Origin: Candidatus Wallbacteria bacterium
GTDB lineage: Bacteria; Muiribacteriota; UBA6191; JACPRK01
Assembly (NCBI GenBank): GCA_016199905.1
Contig: JACQFU010000263.1
Location: 1 to 5,312, forward strand
Reading direction: 5' to 3'
DNA length: 5,312 bases
Position numbers and translations under genes: made by a program. Every line of letters starts with the position of its first letter. The stretch's first letter is position 1. The notes beneath the pieces were generated by a model that made no database searches, was not told the origin of the DNA, and saw nothing but the letters and a program-made list of their open reading frames with translations. This document shows positions 5,303 to 5,312 of this stretch, in pieces.

Positions 5303-5312
5303 CTACACCCGC

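Larger units (their letters stand above)
4846..5312. other. Right-hand region without a convincing gene
   Basis: These 467 bases hold no recognisable protein domain or RNA gene. I see a GNRA-capped hairpin (4964-4984), a short inverted repeat CCCAA-TCTC-TTGGG (5026-5039), another GGGCGT-AGG-ACGCCC (5091-5105), and one doubtful 99-codon - strand frame. The part next to the kinase should contain its promoter, but no clear -35/-10 pair is visible. A TGC-TATGCT (extended -10-like) ends about 9 nt before the alternative GTG start. Confidence 0.6.

Overview
The window is GC-rich and bacterial. It carries three confident protein genes: one on the + strand and two on the - strand. Two products have Sec-type signal peptides, and the third is a eukaryotic-like Ser/Thr kinase with a C-terminal membrane anchor. 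A Reeler-like secreted protein, a Hanks-type kinase and G-rich low-complexity intergenic DNA together suggest a GC-rich, environmental, Gram-negative-type lineage such as Acidobacteriota or Myxococcota. That placement is inference; there is no rRNA or marker gene here to settle it.

Layout from left to right. Bases 52-1941 (+) encode an exported calcineurin-like metallophosphoesterase whose catalytic blocks are split by a long, mostly helical insertion. Bases 1942-2245 have no gene. They hold a phase-perfect GGGCTNN heptamer array (1947-2006, able to form G-quadruplexes), a degenerate G/A-rich tract (about 2054-2158) and a strong 17-bp hairpin (2164-2208) between two converging genes. Bases 2246-2809 (-) encode a small secreted Reeler/choice-of-anchor-V-like protein with a single CNLCH motif; its start is fixed by a perfect AGGAGG. 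Bases 2810-2997 are a spacer with a 12-bp palindrome and one or two hairpins downstream of the kinase gene. Bases 2998-4845 (-) encode a tandem protein: an active-looking Ser/Thr kinase domain, a degenerate second kinase domain (pseudokinase), a basic linker and a terminal transmembrane helix. Bases 4846-5312 hold no convincing gene, only a doubtful 99-codon - strand frame and some hairpins.

How the genes may work together: the two - strand genes could be read in the same direction, but hairpins in the 188-bp gap suggest separate or only partly coupled transcription. The phosphoesterase converges on them and is probably an independent unit. I see no CRISPR array, phage, transposon, RNA gene or obvious defence system. 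The most unusual items are the kinase-pseudokinase fusion, the interrupted phosphoesterase, the heptamer array, and a 10-nt apex (TCCGAAAGGA, GNRA-type loop) shared by the hairpins that follow both - strand genes.
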